From Zeimonas arvi (GTDB lineage Bacteria > Pseudomonadota > Gammaproteobacteria > Burkholderiales > Burkholderiaceae_E), in assembly GCF_008039575.1 (NCBI RefSeq), contig NZ_VDUY01000002.1, positions 372,001 to 436,000 of the forward strand: DNA of 64,000 bases, in the 5' to 3' direction. The position numbers and the translations under genes were made by a program. The first letter of the stretch is position 1; every line of letters starts with the position of its first letter. The notes beneath the pieces were generated by a model. That model did no database searches and was not told the origin of the DNA. It saw nothing but the letters and a program-made list of their open reading frames with translations. Below, in pieces: positions 58,793-64,000 of this stretch.

Positions 58793-59950
58793 ATGAGCAA
58801 AGAGACTCCCGCCGCCGGATTCAAGCCCAAGAAGTCGGTCGCCCTGTCGGGCGTGACCGCGGGCAACACCGCGCTGTGCACCGTGGGCCGCAGCGGCAAC
58901 GACCTGCACTATCGCGGCTACGACATCCTCGACATTGCCGACGTCGCCGAGTTCGAGGAGATCGCCTACCTTCTGGTGCACGGCAAGCTGCCCAACCGCG
59001 CCGAGCTCGCGGGCTACAAGACGAAGCTGCGCGCGATGCGCGGCCTGCCCGCCAACGTGATGGACGCGCTCGAGAGCCTGCCGGCCTCGTCGCACCCGAT
59101 GGACGTCATGCGCACCGGCGTGTCGGCCCTGGGCTGCCAGCTGCCCGAGAAGGACGACCACAACATGCCGGGGGCGCGCGACATCGCCGACCGGCTGATG
59201 GCCTCGCTGGGCTCGATGCTGCTGTACTGGTACCACTACAGCCACAACGGCAGGCAGATCGACGTCGAGACCGACGACGACTCGATCGGCGGCCACTTCC
59301 TGCACCTGCTGCACGGCCGCGAGCCCTCGGCCGAGTGGGTGCGCGCCATGCACACTTCGCTGAACCTCTACGCCGAGCACGAGTTCAACGCGTCCACCTT
59401 CACCTGCCGCGTGATCGCGGGCACCGGCTCCGACATGTACTCGGCGATCACCGGCGGCATCGGCGCGCTGCGCGGCCCCAAGCACGGCGGCGCCAACGAG
59501 GTCGCCTTCGAGGTCCAGAAGCGCTACGACACGCCGGACGAGGCCGAGGCCGACATCCGCCGCCGCGTCGAGAACAAGGAAGTCATCATCGGCTTCGGCC
59601 ACCCGGTCTACACGATCGCCGACCCGCGCAACAAGATCATCAAGGACGTCGCGCGCAAGCTCTCCAAGAGCGCCGGCGACATGAAGATGTTCAGCATCGC
59701 CGAGCGGCTCGAGACGGTCATGTGGGACATCAAGAAGATGTTCCCCAACCTCGACTGGTTCAGCGCGGTCAGCTACCACATGATGGGCGTGCCCACCGCG
59801 ATGTTCACGCCGCTCTTCGTGATCGCCCGCACTTCGGGCTGGGCGGCGCACGTGATCGAGCAGCGGATCGACAACAAGATCATCCGCCCGAGCGCGAACT
59901 ACACCGGCCCCGAGAACCGGAAGTTCGTGCCGATCGACAAGCGCAAGTAG
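58793..59950 (+). CDS. prpC: 2-methylcitrate synthase
   Basis: 385-residue citrate-synthase homologue that condenses propionyl-CoA with oxaloacetate. The motifs [43 protein letters not shown] and [14 protein letters not shown] contain the catalytic histidines. The short, dimer-type N-terminus without the zinc/NADH domain separates it from gltA. The ATG is preceded by GAGGAAG. A methylcitrate dehydratase gene (prpD or acnD/prpF) is not in the window. Confidence 0.95.
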   Translation: MSKETPAAGFKPKKSVALSGVTAGNTALCTVGRSGNDLHYRGYDILDIADVAEFEEIAYLLVHGKLPNRAELAGYKTKLRAMRGLPANVMDALESLPASSHPMDVMRTGVSALGCQLPEKDDHNMPGARDIADRLMASLGSMLLYWYHYSHNGRQIDVETDDDSIGGHFLHLLHGREPSAEWVRAMHTSLNLYAEHEFNASTFTCRVIAGTGSDMYSAITGGIGALRGPKHGGANEVAFEVQKRYDTPDEAEADIRRRVENKEVIIGFGHPVYTIADPRNKIIKDVARKLSKSAGDMKMFSIAERLETVMWDIKKMFPNLDWFSAVSYHMMGVPTAMFTPLFVIARTSGWAAHVIEQRIDNKIIRPSANYTGPENRKFVPIDKRK

Positions 59951-59993
59951 TCGCCCGCCCACCCTTCGCCGACCGGGGCGCTTCGTGACAGCC

Positions 59994-60590
59994 ATGACCC
60001 GCATCCCCGCCGCCAGCGCCCTGCGCGCGTTCGCGGCGTCGGCTGCGGCGAGCATCGCGCTGTCGCCCGCGGGTGCGGCCCTGGCCCAGTCCGCCCCCGC
60101 CCTGCCTGCGGCCAGCGGCCCGGATGCCGGGTCGACCGACTATCCGCGCCGCACCGCCGGCCTCTGGGAGGTGCGCTCGGTGGGCGCGCAGGCGGCCGGG
60201 CTCCCGCCGGTGCGGCAGTGCGTGGGCGCCGGGACCGACACGGCCGCCCACCACCTGGACCGCAGCCCCGGGCGGCGGGGCGCCTGCGAATTCGGCCCCT
60301 TCCGGCGCGCCGGCGCGGCCTGGCTCGCCGAGTCCGAATGCCGCCAGGGGCGCACCCTGGTGAGCACCCGCGCCGTCGTCACCGGCGACCTGGAGTCGAC
60401 CTACCGGATCGACACGCTGGTGCGCTACGATCCGCCGCTCGCCGGCACGAAGCGCGAAGACCGGGACGCGCTCGAGGCGCGCCGCCTGGGCCCCTGCCTC
60501 CCGGGGCAGGCGCCAGGCGACGTCGTCGTTCCCGGAATGGGCACCCTGAACATGGGCATCGGCGAGCCTCGCCGCGGCCCCCGTCCGTAG
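59994..60590 (+). CDS. DUF3617-like exported protein
   Basis: 198-residue protein with an N-terminal signal peptide ([24 protein letters not shown]) and a mature domain containing [11 protein letters not shown] and conserved cysteines (C in VRQCVG, GACEFG, ESECRQG, GPCLPG), as in the DUF3617 family. The function is unknown. A GTG three codons upstream is an alternative start. It lies between prpC and acnA on the same strand, with about 40 bp on each side, so it may be a passenger of that operon. Confidence 0.7.
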   Translation: MTRIPAASALRAFAASAAASIALSPAGAALAQSAPALPAASGPDAGSTDYPRRTAGLWEVRSVGAQAAGLPPVRQCVGAGTDTAAHHLDRSPGRRGACEFGPFRRAGAAWLAESECRQGRTLVSTRAVVTGDLESTYRIDTLVRYDPPLAGTKREDRDALEARRLGPCLPGQAPGDVVVPGMGTLNMGIGEPRRGPRP

Positions 60591-60624
60591 TCACACGAAC
60601 CTTCTTCTTCGACGAGGTCATCCA

Positions 60625-63327
<2,703 letters not shown>

Positions 63328-63336
63328 TGGCGCAAC

Positions 63337-63365
63337 GGAGCGGGGGCGCCGACCGCCCCCGCTCC
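63337..63365 (+). terminator. Hairpin after acnA
   Basis: GGAGCGGGGGCG and CGCCCCCGCTCC form a perfect 12-bp stem with a five-base loop ten bases after the acnA stop. No T-run follows (a C/T tract does), so the hairpin is a strong structure but a weak intrinsic terminator. Confidence 0.6.
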
Positions 63366-63460
63366 CTCTCCCACCCTCATCCACCTTCTCTCTCCCCCTT
63401 CCCCGATTCCCCTCCCCGCCCTTACACTCGGGTGATCGCACCGCCCTGGATCCAGGACCC

Positions 63461-64000
63461 TTGTTTCGCTCCGACCCCGCCCCGCCGCAGGACACCGGTC
63501 CCTTGCCGGACGCCGGAGGCGATGCCACCGCCGGCCCCCAACAGGCGGGCGGCGGGCTTGCCCTGGCGCTTGCGGTCTTCGCGATCGCCTTCTTCGCCTG
63601 CCTGGTCGCGCGGCTGATCTCGCCCCCCGCCCCCGGGGTGCTGCTCGTGTGGCCCGCCGCCGGCGTCGCGCTCGCCTTCGCCTGGCGCGACAGCCTGCGA
63701 TGGGTCCTGCCGGCGGCGGCCGGCGCGGCCCTCTGGGCCTGGGTCGACACCCGACTGCCGGGCGCCACGGCAGCCGCCTTCGCCGCAAGCGCTGCCGGGC
63801 CTGCCCTGGCCGTTCGTCTGATGCGGCAGCTCGGCGACTGGAAGCCGGCCGACTATCGGCTCGACGCCTCGGTCCGGTTCGCGATGCTGGTCATCCTGGT
63901 GGCGGCGCCGCTCGACGCGCTGTTCGCCGCGCTCGGCCTGCCGGCATCGATCGGCGGCGCCGAGTCGAACCCCATCCAGCGCTTCGCGGTCTGGTGGCTG
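63461..64000 (+). CDS. MASE1-domain membrane sensor protein, 5' part
   Basis: An open frame of 180 codons runs off the right end. After a Pro/Gly-rich N-terminus (about 1-33) come several transmembrane helices. The block GVLLVWPAAGVALAFAWRDSLRWVLPAAAGAALWAW is the MASE1 signature (WPaaGvalA). MASE1 is the N-terminal sensor of diguanylate cyclases, histidine kinases or EAL proteins; the output domain lies beyond the window. The start used is TTG, with AGGA six bases before it; an upstream start cannot be excluded. Confidence 0.65.
   Translation, partial: MFRSDPAPPQDTGPLPDAGGDATAGPQQAGGGLALALAVFAIAFFACLVARLISPPAPGVLLVWPAAGVALAFAWRDSLRWVLPAAAGAALWAWVDTRLPGATAAAFAASAAGPALAVRLMRQLGDWKPADYRLDASVRFAMLVILVAAPLDALFAALGLPASIGGAESNPIQRFAVWWL

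Overview
The window is a dense, very GC-rich stretch of chromosome (about 70% by eye) with short intergenic gaps, many ATGA, GTGA and TTGA start/stop overlaps, and almost only housekeeping and central-metabolism genes. Gene content and order point to a betaproteobacterium of the order Burkholderiales: phaC-phaB-phaR for polyhydroxybutyrate, a GntR regulator between mdh and sdhCDAB-sdhE-gltA, odhA-odhB-lpdA followed by zapE, a TrpB2-type tryptophan synthase, and an acnA-prpC-prpB-mdh grouping. No rRNA, tRNA, IS element, prophage or CRISPR array was seen.

Layout. 1-7.4 kb: the 3' end of a Na/Pi cotransporter, alr-radA divergent from lplT, then a Tat-signal protein-tsaB-rimI-udg operon on the minus strand. 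7.5-9.6 kb: an OmpR/EnvZ-type two-component pair. 9.7-12.4 kb: rubrerythrin, an HdrD-like Fe-S protein and a DUF3501 protein. 12.4-17.3 kb, minus strand: ispD-ispF, an unknown membrane protein, then trpB2, a small GNAT protein and a lipoate-ligase-like protein. 17.4-23.5 kb, plus strand: mfd, serB, a MAPEG protein and an MFS transporter, ending at a 244-bp nested inverted-repeat element. 23.8-33.7 kb: metY, a PEP-CTERM lectin-like protein, rimO, phaR/phaB/phaC, pgeF, rluD and bamD. 33.7-37.9 kb: a DinG-family helicase, YdcH, a PP2C phosphatase and zapE.

From 37.9 to 63.3 kb lies a cluster of citric-acid-cycle and propionate genes: lpdA-odhB-odhA; a C39-like peptidase lipoprotein with its small membrane partner; a three-gene 2-oxoacid:acceptor oxidoreductase (flavoprotein, gamma-alpha fusion, beta); gltA, sdhE and sdhBADC with their GntR regulator; then mdh, prpB, prpC and acnA running the other way. 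Two alternative 2-oxoglutarate-oxidising systems, one NAD/lipoate-linked and one of the ferredoxin-type TPP/Fe-S family fused to NAD(P)H electron transfer, therefore lie close together. The window ends inside a MASE1 membrane-sensor gene.

The most interesting non-routine items are the rubrerythrin/Fe-S/DUF3501 module with a perfect 24-bp inverted repeat between two of its genes, the nested 244-bp palindromic element at 23.5-23.75 kb, the multi-hairpin leader of odhA (sucA), the putative NADPH-linked 2-oxoglutarate oxidoreductase, a palindromic operator plus promoter between gntR and mdh, and a 9-bp minisatellite inserted in frame in both rimI and ispD.
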